DNA of 64,000 nucleotides from Herbiconiux sp. VKM Ac-1786 (GCF_015350805.1 NZ_JADKSG010000001.1:372001-436000), one strand, 5' to 3'; shown: positions 19,301-27,831, numbered from the stretch's first letter. Translations and numbers: made by a program. Notes: generated by a model from the sequence alone, not told the origin.

Positions 19301-20719
19301 GCCGAGCTCCGGAGAAAGTTCCCCAACTGGACGCCCCGTGCACCACGAGGGGTAATTAGCGGCACAGTCGCTTCTCCAATCCCTCCGGGTGCTCCAGAAA
19401 AGATGACTGATACCCAATGGGTATCAGCTCTCCAGCGCTACCCCGATCAGCACGACAGTTCCCGATGGCTAGCAGGCGGCTCATGGGAACTCTCGCAGGA
19501 CCTCGCTCGTGTCGCTGGAGCCGACCCGCCGCGCTTCACAGCACTTGCCCTCACCTTCCCCCCGAGTATGGTTCCCGAATACGGCGCGAGCATTCTACGC
19601 AGTGTGGCCGATCACATCGACGAACGCTCACTGACTCAGTTGTGCTGGAAGCTCGTCGCAGACCACCCCGCGCACGCAAGCCGCCCGATCCTCGACGTCA
19701 TCGATACGCTCTCGGAACCGCTCAGTGATGACATGCTTGATCTACTCCGGCTCGCTGCGGCGGACAGCGATCCAGACGCGCCCGAATCGGGGGAGGCCGC
19801 GTCCGACGCATCGGAAAGCGATCTCACCACCATCGGCCTGAATTGCGTTCGCGGCCGGGCGGCGTGGACCATTGCGCGCCTGCTATTCAGAGACCCAAGT
19901 CAGGCCAGCCGTTTGGAGCCACTGGTCAGCGAACTCGTCGGTGACATCGTCCCCGCCGTCCGCGTCATGGCGGCAGAGGCCATACTTGCACTCTCAAACG
20001 CAGACCGCGTGCGAGCACTCGAACTCGCCCGGAGGATCCTGAACGGTGACGATGAACTCTTCGCCGCACGGCCCGTCCTTCAGCTGCTTCGTTACTGCGT
20101 CCTCTGGGAGCCGGATGAGTTCGCATCCGCGCTCGACAGAGCACTCGTGGGCCCTGACCAGGAAGCTGCAGGAGCCGTGTGGGTGAACAGTCATGTCAAC
20201 GGCGCGATCCGCTCGACCCGCTTCGGCGCATTCGCCGATTTGAGCGAGTCTGCACGCGCGGGCGCTGCGGCAGCACTCTGCAGAAATCCCGCGCTTGACC
20301 CAGACCTCGTAGTCGATATTTTCTCAGATGAGTCCTCGGTGGTGCGCGGGAAGGCGACGGCCGCGATCCAAGAACTGGACTCGATAGATGAGAAACTCGC
20401 GAGTGAATTGTTGACGCGATACATAGAAAGCGAGGCTCTTCCAAGCGCCATTGAGTTCGCGCTCGCCGCCCTTGAAAGTGCAACATTCCTCCTCCCGTCG
20501 GTCTCCCTCAATCTGTGTAGTCGTGCCCTCTCGATATTGGAAGACGCACCAAAAGAGCAGCGTCACTGGATCGACTGGTCTCACCTCGTGACTGTGCTCG
20601 TGCGGTTGTACCGGCAGAGCCCGAGCCTCCGGGAGGACTGTCTAGATCTGATCGATCGGTTGGTTCTACTTCGTGCATGGGGCATTGAACGCGAACTCGA
20701 CTCACAAAGCGACTCATGA
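16355..20719 (+). CDS. Large STAND-type NTPase with DUF4297-like N-terminal nuclease domain
   Basis: From the GTG at 16355 (SD TAGGAG, 7 bases upstream) the protein is 1454 residues. It opens VLAGGAADKVGG, a start I associate with NACHT-type proteins carrying a DUF4297-like dsDNA nuclease domain; the PD-(D/E)xK pattern is Glu46/Asp50 then Q-V-K at 59-61. Walker A is VHGKAGSGKSALT (271-278 core) and Walker B GLLLVDQLDAVS (338-345), followed by a winged-helix-like HETFFDFLFARSF segment. The remaining ~950 residues are helical, HEAT/TPR-like repeats. This sensor-NTPase-effector layout matches antiviral STAND proteins (Avs-type), where repeats bind a phage product and activate the nuclease. A second such NTPase follows after 172 bases. 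Confidence 0.8.
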   Translation: MVLAGGAADKVGGVMESTWTVLRMTEILDGTASAMTVEPVAGDGAELWVDHAGQRSFDQVKFRSSRSWTIGRLTSDGVLPKVLPHLRAGAAITLVITSASDELDRLIAYAKASESSAVFESVASENRILVDRLSSSWHAEIEETWQYLRSITVRHENLERLEELVRLKLGTLIRGDGREVADLLASWIPKILHREITARDILDMLEKRGFPAKPAADHGSAMLKLRETVQRQVARVHDSLPPLGAIERHEKSIIIDHLTRENGPRIVIVHGKAGSGKSALTAAVASDIFDRGHPVAAARMDRVPEHVSTARQLGGIIDLDDSPVILIYEARRDSRPGLLLVDQLDAVSTYSGRMPDTFDAVSDLIHQSRALRHVKLLLAVRTIDLEQDPRMRRLAQDSDVETVEVGDLDPEDVATYLRDLGYDPTTLSPQTLDLLRVPIHLYVFCQLEREDRTQAFQALPDLYSSYTTTFRNRLHHRGLDDHWAATSKILVERMSQDETLSAPKAILNALPPLYIDALISENVLIDDNGRVAFFHETFFDFLFARSFSHRGEDLVQSFVASGQGLFRRSQLRQVLAYIASREPLILTSQVLAIARSEMRPHLVATALTVLPQSTPQDGDWDLLEPTLMNPGLLGEAVQGLLRVPAWFDEADRLGRIEALLDQEDSAHSTLAAVITHVSRVSGRVRALIAPLLAEATSYTSALRQVFDHAESSASVDYALELLSNGALDGDDGDFFDPLGARLFYRLNESSPLGVIELLRVVLERAIRIADQRGEFDPFAAGIVSGKVRIRGLKEIAAAHPMEFVGAVGPLVLRLGDERQDSIERASGTRWRWVIRSNHHEFVDELFFAYREALRELARRKPDALWPILDDFDQRRSRAFDFLTAFALRSAPADKAVDWLLADESHLQVGWSDSSHWESRRLIERASRRCSEVSFRALEIALMNYVTPNERRAHNLRWRGMTELEFLTALSAERIQDSTSSRIAELRRKFPNWTPRAPRGVISGTVASPIPPGAPEKMTDTQWVSALQRYPDQHDSSRWLAGGSWELSQDLARVAGADPPRFTALALTFPPSMVPEYGASILRSVADHIDERSLTQLCWKLVADHPAHASRPILDVIDTLSEPLSDDMLDLLRLAAADSDPDAPESGEAASDASESDLTTIGLNCVRGRAAWTIARLLFRDPSQASRLEPLVSELVGDIVPAVRVMAAEAILALSNADRVRALELARRILNGDDELFAARPVLQLLRYCVLWEPDEFASALDRALVGPDQEAAGAVWVNSHVNGAIRSTRFGAFADLSESARAGAAAALCRNPALDPDLVVDIFSDESSVVRGKATAAIQELDSIDEKLASELLTRYIESEALPSAIEFALAALESATFLLPSVSLNLCSRALSILEDAPKEQRHWIDWSHLVTVLVRLYRQSPSLREDCLDLIDRLVLLRAWGIERELDSQSDS

Positions 20720-20891
20720 AAGACGCTTCCAAGTCCCGTATCTCCGCGGCTTTTTGAGTAGGGGCGGGAAACATGGACGAAGTCGGCCGCCCTGAGCAAA
20801 GTCCGTTCTGCTTGACTGGCCAAGAGCCGCGGCCTGACTGGCCAGATCGAACGCCCGATCAGTCGATCTGTGGCCTGCAGCGGAGGAGCAC

Positions 20892-23800
20892 ATGAATCTC
20901 ATCGACCGAGTGCGCACGGGACTTGCGAATCCGAGATCGACAGTGGATCCAGTCGTGTTCGAGGAATTCGCTACTACCGTTCTCGGGGAGATATACCCCA
21001 ATCTAGTTCCGGTCCGAGGTGGAACCGACTGGGGCTCAGATGCCGACCTCATTAGCGACTCAGGTGACCGAGTCTGGATGACCATCACCAGCTCTCCCTC
21101 TATCGAGGGCGCGCGCAAGAACCTGGCGAGCTCTCTCGATTCCCTGCTAGCGCACAATATGGACGGTTCGAAGGTGATAGCGGTTAGCCTCGCTTCGATT
21201 GACCGCCGAGCCCGAGATCGGCTCAAGGGCGCTGCGAGCGCCCGCGGCTTCGTCCTCGTGCAGACATACGATCGAAACTACTTTGGCGATCGCCTGCTCC
21301 GCCTCGGTGACTGGCGCGAGAAGCTCCTGGGTCTCCGTAGTGGCCCATACGCGCTGTCCTCGAAATCGCCGCGCGCCGTCTCAGTGACGCAGGACGATTT
21401 GGTTGGCCGAGAGGACCTCGTGGCGCGAATCGCCCAGGCAAATGGGGATGTGATCGTGGTCGGCCCGCCAGGGATTGGCAAGACAGCAGTCGTGGAAGCA
21501 GTCCAGGGCATCCGATTCATCGCGGACGAGGAGGCGACGACTGCGCAACTTCTAGGAGACATCATTGACGATGCGCCAACGGTGATCGCTGTCGATGATG
21601 CCGCGCGGATCACTACGATGCTTGCCCGACTCGACACGCTCCGGCGGGCTGAAAAGCTTCGATACCGTATAGTCGCCATCTGCTGGCCACAGCAGCTTGA
21701 AGAAATCGCGAATCATCTTCCCGGTGCGGAGCCAGTCGTGATCGATCCGCTCCCCCGGAGTTTCATTGGGGAGATCTGTCGCAGTCGCGGCATCCGGCGT
21801 CATGACCTCGTGGGACGCGTCGTCCTGCAAGCCCACGGTCGTCCAGGGTGGGCTGTCCGGCTGATCGAGACGTTTCTCGCCGACAAGACACGCAGCGACT
21901 TCTTCACTGGGCAAGCCGTCAACGGATGGGTCCGCGCCTACTTGCTCAGAGCTGGACTGCCCGCTGATTCGCTTTCGCTACTTTCGGTACTGAGCATGGT
22001 CGAGTACGTCGAGACAGACGATGTAGATCATCTCGCCAATCTGCTCGGCATGACCAGGCGTGAGCTCGCCGCCGCAGTCAACGCGCTCGCCGCTGGCGGT
22101 CTACTCGACGTTGAGGATGGACGCAACCAGACACTTCGCTACTCGGTCGTGCCTCCTCAAGTGCGCGCAAACCTGATCGCCGACGCCTATCTCGGCGAAT
22201 TCATCCCCATCATCAGCGCTCGGACGCTCTACGACAGCTGGCCTGACCGACGTCTCGCAATCGCAGCGGGCATGGCGCACGCAGCGCGTGTGAGTGGCAT
22301 GCACGACCATCCCCTAGTCACCGAGATCGCCCTCGCCGGACTAGTCGACGCAGCGCTTCCAGGTGATACTGGCCGCCTCATCCAGCATTGCCTGCTGCTC
22401 AACACGCCTACGGCGTCAGCCGCACTCGACGTTGTTGAGCGGGCCGTAGCCTCGATCAGCGTCGAGCACGCGACAAATCACTATGCTCTCGCCGTGATTG
22501 GCGGCCATGAACCGACGGCAACTGCACGATTCCTCGAATCTGTGCTGACTGGAGCATCGGTGACCACGAAAGTTGCCGGCTCCAGTGTCCAACGATTCGT
22601 GCAAGGTGTCCGCCAATTTGGCCCCGTCCCAGAGCCCGATATTGAAACCCTCCTGCGAACGGCAAGAGATGCGCAACGCTGGGCCTCTACTCACTCAAGC
22701 TTGCGCTCCGGGGAACTTCACGCGCAGATGGTCGCGGCTCTGCTCGCTCCTGTCTTCGACGCCACTTATCAGGCCCCCGATGCCGTCATGTCGATCAGTA
22801 TGATCAGCGGTGTCCACAGCGTAGCGGGTATGGACACACTAGTCAGCGAAATCTGGCACCCATACTGCGCGGCCATCCCCGGGCAGCTCAGCCCCGGAGC
22901 AGCCCTCTCGTTGATCGCACTCGTCGGTGCGTGGGCACGTGCGGGGCGGGGGCACGGGGTGGCCCATAACGGAAAGATTCCTCGTGCCCAGCAGACAAGA
23001 GCGCGAGTGCACGGACGCTCTATCGGCAGATGGGTTCGCGACCATCTTCCGGATAACCCGTTCATCCGAGACAAGTTTCGCCGTAACGCGCTCCTGCTCG
23101 GCCTTGATCTTGTTGAGCCCGATTCCCTTGTCGCACGACTACTGCCGCCGCGCCACAAATCAGCGGACCGGTTGTCGGCGTTCGAAGAGCAAGCCACAGC
23201 AATCCGTTCGGCCATTGCGGATATGTCGATCGCTGAGGTTATGAACGAGGTCGTGATGCTCAAGCGCTACGAAGCTGAGGCACTGGGTGCGTCCGGCAGC
23301 CTTTGGAGGGTATGGCGCGCCGTCACCGACCTCCACGAAGATCTCTTACCTTGGCTCGGCGCCATTGAGTCGGCAGACCTTCTTGACGACGCCGCAGAAC
23401 TAATCGGAGCTGCACACACACGATCCCAACTCAGCCGTGCTCGAATCAGCGAGTATATGGGGCACCCTGCCCTTCGTGGCGCTTTGGTGAGCGCAGCCCT
23501 GACAGGCGACGCCGAACATAGCGCGATCATCATGGCTGACATACTTCCGACTGACCTTCTCGGGTTCGAGTACGACATGGGTCGCATTGCGCCGACCGCG
23601 CTTCATGGTCTTCTCGGGCATGACAACGACGTGACGGCGGCGACCGCCGCTCTTCTAATGGCGGACCCTGAGCACGCAGAGCTCGTTGGGCTCAGACCCA
23701 GTACTCACGAATTATGGCGTTGCGCGGCATCCAAAATACGTCTGCCCTTTGCCGGCGCGACCACGGACACCGCTGCCCACTTACGCGGTCTCGCTTCTCT

Positions 23801-24326
23801 CGCACCCGATCTCTACGCCGAGTTGCTGCTCCGGCCCGATGCCACTGATCTAGACATCGGATATCAGATCCCGTGGAATGACGTCCAGCTGTCGGCCCCA
23901 GATCTACCAGGCAGCCTACGCAGGGCAATCTACCTTCACTGGCGAGAAAGCGTCGTATCGCACTATGCCCTTGCAGCCGTCACTGGCGCTGACATTGACT
24001 GGCTGCGAGGGTGCGTCGAGGACGGCATTGTCACGCCTAGTGCCGCGACTTGGCTGCAAGGTAGTGATGGTCCCGAGCCAACACTCGAGGAAATTGCTGC
24101 GCTCCTCATCCCGCACGGAGTCGCACCGCTCGCCATTGCGACGTCGATCGAACTGGGCACGCAGTGGGGAGAGGACTATGAACGAATCGAGACATACCTT
24201 GACCGATTCAACGGGATGTCCGACCATCAGGATGAAGGTGTCCGGGCAATGAGCGTGGCGGCCGTCGCTCACTACACTCCTAAGCTCGAGAAGGCACGCG
24301 CAGATGCTCGCCGACGTGCAATCTGA
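20892..24326 (+). CDS. STAND-type NTPase with Mrr-like N-terminal domain
   Basis: The 1144-residue protein has a clear SD (GGAGGAG) five bases before the ATG. Residues 18-90 look like a restriction-endonuclease fold: FEEFATTVL (Glu24), GGTDWGSDADL (Asp50/Asp52); but the expected Q-x-K strand reads VWMTITSS, so catalysis may be lost or rewired. Walker A is VVGPPGIGKTAVV (191-198 core) and Walker B PTVIAVDDAARI (about 229-240). A winged-helix-like segment follows (LLSVLSMVEYVETDDV, about 363-378), then ~700 residues of helical repeats. It lies in the same orientation just after the first STAND protein, so the two probably form one operon and may work as a sensor pair. Confidence 0.78.
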   Translation: MNLIDRVRTGLANPRSTVDPVVFEEFATTVLGEIYPNLVPVRGGTDWGSDADLISDSGDRVWMTITSSPSIEGARKNLASSLDSLLAHNMDGSKVIAVSLASIDRRARDRLKGAASARGFVLVQTYDRNYFGDRLLRLGDWREKLLGLRSGPYALSSKSPRAVSVTQDDLVGREDLVARIAQANGDVIVVGPPGIGKTAVVEAVQGIRFIADEEATTAQLLGDIIDDAPTVIAVDDAARITTMLARLDTLRRAEKLRYRIVAICWPQQLEEIANHLPGAEPVVIDPLPRSFIGEICRSRGIRRHDLVGRVVLQAHGRPGWAVRLIETFLADKTRSDFFTGQAVNGWVRAYLLRAGLPADSLSLLSVLSMVEYVETDDVDHLANLLGMTRRELAAAVNALAAGGLLDVEDGRNQTLRYSVVPPQVRANLIADAYLGEFIPIISARTLYDSWPDRRLAIAAGMAHAARVSGMHDHPLVTEIALAGLVDAALPGDTGRLIQHCLLLNTPTASAALDVVERAVASISVEHATNHYALAVIGGHEPTATARFLESVLTGASVTTKVAGSSVQRFVQGVRQFGPVPEPDIETLLRTARDAQRWASTHSSLRSGELHAQMVAALLAPVFDATYQAPDAVMSISMISGVHSVAGMDTLVSEIWHPYCAAIPGQLSPGAALSLIALVGAWARAGRGHGVAHNGKIPRAQQTRARVHGRSIGRWVRDHLPDNPFIRDKFRRNALLLGLDLVEPDSLVARLLPPRHKSADRLSAFEEQATAIRSAIADMSIAEVMNEVVMLKRYEAEALGASGSLWRVWRAVTDLHEDLLPWLGAIESADLLDDAAELIGAAHTRSQLSRARISEYMGHPALRGALVSAALTGDAEHSAIIMADILPTDLLGFEYDMGRIAPTALHGLLGHDNDVTAATAALLMADPEHAELVGLRPSTHELWRCAASKIRLPFAGATTDTAAHLRGLASLAPDLYAELLLRPDATDLDIGYQIPWNDVQLSAPDLPGSLRRAIYLHWRESVVSHYALAAVTGADIDWLRGCVEDGIVTPSAATWLQGSDGPEPTLEEIAALLIPHGVAPLAIATSIELGTQWGEDYERIETYLDRFNGMSDHQDEGVRAMSVAAVAHYTPKLEKARADARRRAI

Positions 24327-24485
24327 CACAGCCTACGTAAGTGAAATCAAGCAGATCGCTACCTTCGCTCAACCGCATCCACACCGGCAACCGAGACCAT
24401 TCCCCACGAGCCCCACCGGGCCACCGCGCTTATCACCGCTTCCTGCCGTTCTACTTCTCCATCATCTATCCCTTCTCATTTCAGC

Positions 24486-24611
24486 CCCTCTTCTCGCCTG
24501 TGCCACTGCCACCCCTTTACTTCCCAACCTCCGTCAGACAGCAACGATGTTTGGGGGAGGTTGGGAAGCGCGCTCTGCGCGGGGGTGGCGGTGGCACAGG
24601 CGAGAAGAGGG
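24486..24611. repeat. Long composite inverted repeat (30-bp and 13-bp arms)
   Basis: Bases 24486-24515 are complementary to 24582-24611 over 30 positions with one mismatch, which becomes a G-U pair in a plus-strand RNA. Inside, 24520-24532 pairs perfectly with 24556-24568 (13 bp), leaving a 23-base apical loop. The 3' side between the arms (24569-24581) is GC-rich and can fold on itself. The arm sequence begins CCCTCTTCTCGCC. It is too long and complex for a normal intrinsic terminator and has no T-run after it. Confidence 0.85.
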
Positions 24612-24619
24612 ACAAACCG

Positions 24620-24658
24620 TTCCATTACCTATTCCCGCCCGAGGAATAGGTAATGGAA
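24620..24658. repeat. Perfect 16-bp inverted repeat with 7-base loop
   Basis: TTCCATTACCTATTCC (24620-24635) is exactly complementary to 24643-24658, around the loop CGCCCGA. The stem is AT-rich in an otherwise GC-rich area. It lies 213 bases upstream of the integrase start. Protein-binding operator, origin element and RNA hairpin are all possible. Confidence 0.85.
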
Positions 24659-24870
24659 TATCCACAAGCATTGAACCGAATGCGGAAATTCGATCCAGAG
24701 TCGAGCACACAACCTGCTTCCGTGCACTGCAGGGGGCCAAATACATGCCCCCTACGGGCGCCGCTCAGATGTCTCCCGTCCGTTACAGAATTGACCAGAG
24801 GGATCAGAGTCGAACCGCGGCGACGATAGCGTTTGGCGACAGGTAGCGGAGAAGGCAGAGGTGGCTAGAG

Positions 24871-25991
24871 ATGGCAGGCAGCGTGACCCCGTACAGCACC
24901 TCGCAAGGCAAGCGATACCGCGTGCGGTACCGGAAGCCGGATCGCGCCCAGACGGACAAGCGGGGGTTCAAGACCAAGCGCGAGGCCGAGCTGTTCCTCG
25001 CCTCAGTGACGGTGTCAAAGGCGGCCGGTGACTACATTGATCCAGCTCTGGCTCGCGTCTAGGTCGGCGATCTCGCTCCTCTGTGGCTGCGCTCGAAGTT
25101 TTGGTGCTCAAGCCGTCGTCGTCAAAGCCGCTTGAGGTCGCATGGGGCGTTCATGTGTCAGAGCGATGGGGGCACCGCGAAATCTCCACCATCGTTCCCT
25201 CCGAGGTGCAGGTCTGGGTGAGCGAGCTGGCGGGTCGCCGGTCGCCTTCCGTGGTGATCCGAGCGCACGGAGTGCTCGCGGGCATCCTCGACATGGCCGT
25301 CATTGACCGTCGCCTTCCCCGGAACCCGGCGCGCGGAGTGAAGCTGCCCCGCAAGACCGGGAAGCTGAATCGCGTCTACCTCAGCCACGACCAAGTTCAT
25401 ACGCTCGCCGGCCTGTCTGCGCATCCGACGCTCGTGCTTTGCCTCGCCTACACCGGCATCCGTTGGGGAGAGGTGACCGCGCTGCGCGTTCGGCACATCA
25501 ACTTCCTTCGGCGCCGGCTGAACGTCGAGGAGAACGCTGTGAAGGTTGGCGCCATCATCCACCTCGGCACGACCAAGGGGCATGAGCGTCGATCCGTGCC
25601 CTACCCGGAGCTGCTCAGCGCGGGCCTAGCCGAACAGTGCGCCGACAAGGGGCCCACGCAGCTCGTGTTCGGTGGCGGCACCTTCCACATGAAGTCGCCG
25701 GACTCCGTCGACGGATGGTTCGTGAACGCCGTCCGCCGCGCGCAACAGGCCAACCCCGACTTCCCCTTCCTCACCCCGCACGACCTTCGGCACACGGCCG
25801 CGTCGCTCGCGATCAGCAGCGGTGCGAACGTGAAAGCGGTGCAGCGGATGCTCGGCCACGCCTCGGCCGCTATGACCCTCGACACCTACGGGGATCTGTT
25901 CGACGACGACCTCGAGCTGGTGGCCGCAAAGATGCAGGACGCAGCACGCGAGGCGAGTGTCGGCAAGAGCTGGGCGATCAACCTGGCGTAA
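24871..25991 (+). pseudogene. Tyrosine recombinase (phage-type integrase), disrupted
   Basis: Reading from the ATG at 24871, an AP2-like N-terminus (YRVRYRKPDRAQTDKRGFKT) runs 63 residues into an in-frame TAG at 25060-25062. The same frame continues with expected sequence (VGDLAPLWLRSK), then the homologous reading moves to another frame near 25095-25115, where KPLEVAWGVHVSERWGH begins the core-binding domain. The catalytic domain is intact: Arg in YTGIRWGEVTALR, HDLRHTAASL with His and Arg, LGHASAAMTLDTYG with His and Tyr. So there are two lesions, a stop and a frameshift. The remaining 3' frame could still be translated from a GTG at 25083, but would lack the arm-binding domain. The element is probably fixed in place. 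Confidence 0.85.
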
Positions 25992-26056
25992 GCGAGTGCC
26001 GCGGGACTCGACATCTCTACCGCCGTGGCGAATCACTCGCCTTTCCTCCCCAGTGC

Positions 26057-26083
26057 TTACAAAATAACATTTGGGTGTAATAT
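26057..26083 (+). promoter_or_regulatory. Candidate promoter of the AbiE-type operon
   Basis: An AT-rich patch stands out upstream of the antitoxin gene: a TTACAA -35-like box (26057-26062) and a TAATAT -10-like box (26078-26083), 15 bases apart. The stretch also forms an imperfect inverted repeat, AATAACA / TGTAATA. AbiEi antitoxins repress their own promoters through inverted repeats, so this may be the operator too. A strong ribosome site, GAGGAGGT, follows before the ATG at 26111. Confidence 0.4.
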
Positions 26084-26110
26084 TAGAAGCGCGAGTGAGG
26101 AGGTAAAGCT

Positions 26111-26851
26111 ATGCGTGCTGTTGATGCTCTGGAAGTTCTCGAACTGCTCGGTTCGACGCAGCGCGGTCTCGTGACGACCGCTCAGGCTCGCGAATCGGGC
26201 CTGTCGGGCGTAGACCTGACCCGCCTTACCGACTCCGGGAAGCTTCTCCGTGTCCGCCACGGCGTTTATGCGCTGCCCTCAGCGGGCGTGGACCGGCTGC
26301 AAGACTTGCGTGGGGCATGGCTAGCGGCCACGGCGAATGGGGACGTCGTCGTTTCTGGCGCCTCTGCGGCCGTTGTGCATCGGCTTGGTGACCTTGTCCC
26401 CGCGGCCCACGAGTTCACTGCCCCGGTGCGACGCCAGAGCACGCTGCCAGATCTCCGCTTCCATCGCGCCGAGTTGACAGACAACGATGTGACCGTGGTC
26501 GACGGGCTTCCGGTGACCACGGTGGTGCGTACGGCCGCTGACCTCGCGGCGGCGTCGCTGGATTCCGATCACCTCGCCAGCGTTCTCTCTGCCGCGGTCG
26601 AGGATCAGGATGTCGACGTAGAGGAACTCGCGCGGGCGCTCTCCCCATACGCCACGCGCTACGGGTTCGATTCGGGGCGAGCGCTTCTCGCAGAGGTCGC
26701 ACCCGGATACCTGGCATCAGCACTCCGCAGCGTTGTTCGCGCGGCGGTCACTCGCTCACCCCAGTTTCGTAAGCAAGCTTTGAAGCTTCTCGAAGAATCA
26801 GATGGCGCGAAGACGCTGGTGTCACTCCTCGAGCAACGTTTTGCGTCATAG
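26111..26851 (+). CDS. AbiEi-type antitoxin / transcriptional repressor (type IV TA)
   Basis: The 246-residue protein begins with a winged helix-turn-helix typical of AbiEi antitoxins: STQRGLVTTAQARESGLS, then LTRLTDSGKLLRVRHGVYAL (about residues 16-56). The C-terminal domain contains VVSGASAAVVHRLGDLVP and VVDGLPVTTVVRTAADLA, the usual AbiEi pattern. It has a strong SD (GAGGAGGT) and sits 27 bases before the nucleotidyltransferase toxin gene. In this family the antitoxin represses the operon and counters the toxin without stable complex formation. Its place at the right end of the island fits a maintenance and anti-phage role. Confidence 0.85.
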   Translation: MRAVDALEVLELLGSTQRGLVTTAQARESGLSGVDLTRLTDSGKLLRVRHGVYALPSAGVDRLQDLRGAWLAATANGDVVVSGASAAVVHRLGDLVPAAHEFTAPVRRQSTLPDLRFHRAELTDNDVTVVDGLPVTTVVRTAADLAAASLDSDHLASVLSAAVEDQDVDVEELARALSPYATRYGFDSGRALLAEVAPGYLASALRSVVRAAVTRSPQFRKQALKLLEESDGAKTLVSLLEQRFAS

Positions 26852-26878
26852 AGCGCCCCAACATTGGAGGAGATACAA

Positions 26879-27814
26879 GTGACGCTAACAACAGTGCAGT
26901 TGGCGAACCTCGCGCGGTCGCTTCGGTCAAAGCTGAACAACGAAGCACGTCGGCGTGGTGTCACCGCGGATGTCATAAGGAAGCAATACATCTTCACGGT
27001 CTTCCTGAGCAGGTTGTTTTCTACGAAGCCGCAACCACCATGGATCCTCCTCGGCGGGAACGCGCTGCTCATTCGCACCGGCACTGGACGCTTCACACAG
27101 GACATCGACCTGGCCCGCGAAAGCGAGTGGAAAACGACCGAAGACGCACGTGCCGAACTGCAATCACTCGCTGACGCCAGCGCAGACAGGGATCCATTCA
27201 GCTTCGTGATCGTCTCAGTCGAACCGCACTCTGATCCTGACCCGGACGGATACGGTGCGAAGACGGCGAAGGCGAGGGTGCAGGCACTCCTCGGCACCCA
27301 GGCCTTCGAGACGTTCACCATCGACCTCACCGAAAGGCGTCACGTCGATGCACCCGTCGACCAGGTGCCCCTCCGCGCGATCATCGACCACGACACCCTC
27401 GCTGATCTCCCTTCTGTGCCGACTACTCCGCTCGAGAACCATCTGGCCGATAAGGTGTGCGCGATGTACGAGCGACACGGGAGCGCCGGCGACTCGCCCT
27501 CCACCCGCTACCGCGACCTCGCCGACATCGTTCGGATTCTGGACGTCGGCCCCATCGATGCCGCTCGCCTCAAGGAAGTGCTCGACCGCGAATCGGGTCG
27601 GCGGAGCACCACCCTACCGAGCCGCATGGAGGCGCCTGCCGAAGAATGGCGGACCGCGTTTCCCCGCCAGGCACGAACGTTCGCTGAATACCCGAGCAAG
27701 CTCTATGAACTTGAGGCCTCGCTCGACGAGACACGGCCGTGCCTGGATCCCATTCTTTCCGGCGAGCGGACCTCCGGCACGTGGGATCGTGAGAAGCGCA
27801 CCTGGTTCGACTGA
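26879..27814 (+). CDS. AbiEii/AbiGii-type nucleotidyltransferase toxin
   Basis: The best start is the GTG at 26879, preceded by GGAGGAGA; an in-frame TTG at 26864 lies within that SD. The product has 311 residues. The nucleotidyltransferase signature is ILLGGNALLIRTGTGRFTQD followed by IDL (about residues 57-79), with the GG, the Arg and the Asp-x-Asp of the family. A conserved late helix, ENHLADKVCAMYERHG, and YRDLADIVRIL follow, as in AbiEii proteins. Related toxins block growth by transferring nucleotides, some onto tRNA acceptor ends. It forms a two-gene operon with the AbiEi-like gene; abortive infection or island stabilisation is the expected role. Confidence 0.85.
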   Translation: MTLTTVQLANLARSLRSKLNNEARRRGVTADVIRKQYIFTVFLSRLFSTKPQPPWILLGGNALLIRTGTGRFTQDIDLARESEWKTTEDARAELQSLADASADRDPFSFVIVSVEPHSDPDPDGYGAKTAKARVQALLGTQAFETFTIDLTERRHVDAPVDQVPLRAIIDHDTLADLPSVPTTPLENHLADKVCAMYERHGSAGDSPSTRYRDLADIVRILDVGPIDAARLKEVLDRESGRRSTTLPSRMEAPAEEWRTAFPRQARTFAEYPSKLYELEASLDETRPCLDPILSGERTSGTWDREKRTWFD

Positions 27815-27831
27815 CACCGCACACGGCCGAG

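Larger units (their letters stand above)
24327..24870. other. Structured intergenic spacer between the STAND pair and the integrase
   Basis: These 544 bases have poor coding character (pyrimidine-rich, many rare codons in every frame). They hold two striking inverted repeats: a composite hairpin with 30-bp plus 13-bp arms at 24486-24611 and a perfect 16-bp hairpin at 24620-24658, only 8 bases apart. A structural RNA, a terminator array, a recombination or single-strand origin, or a small non-autonomous element are all possible. Open frames over this region are explained by the symmetry of the repeats rather than by coding. Confidence 0.6.

Noticed and set aside
24304-24846. Open frame of 180 residues between the STAND pair and the integrase
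   Set aside because: It is open because of the inverted repeats, has no ribosome site, and the residues show no fold or codon bias.
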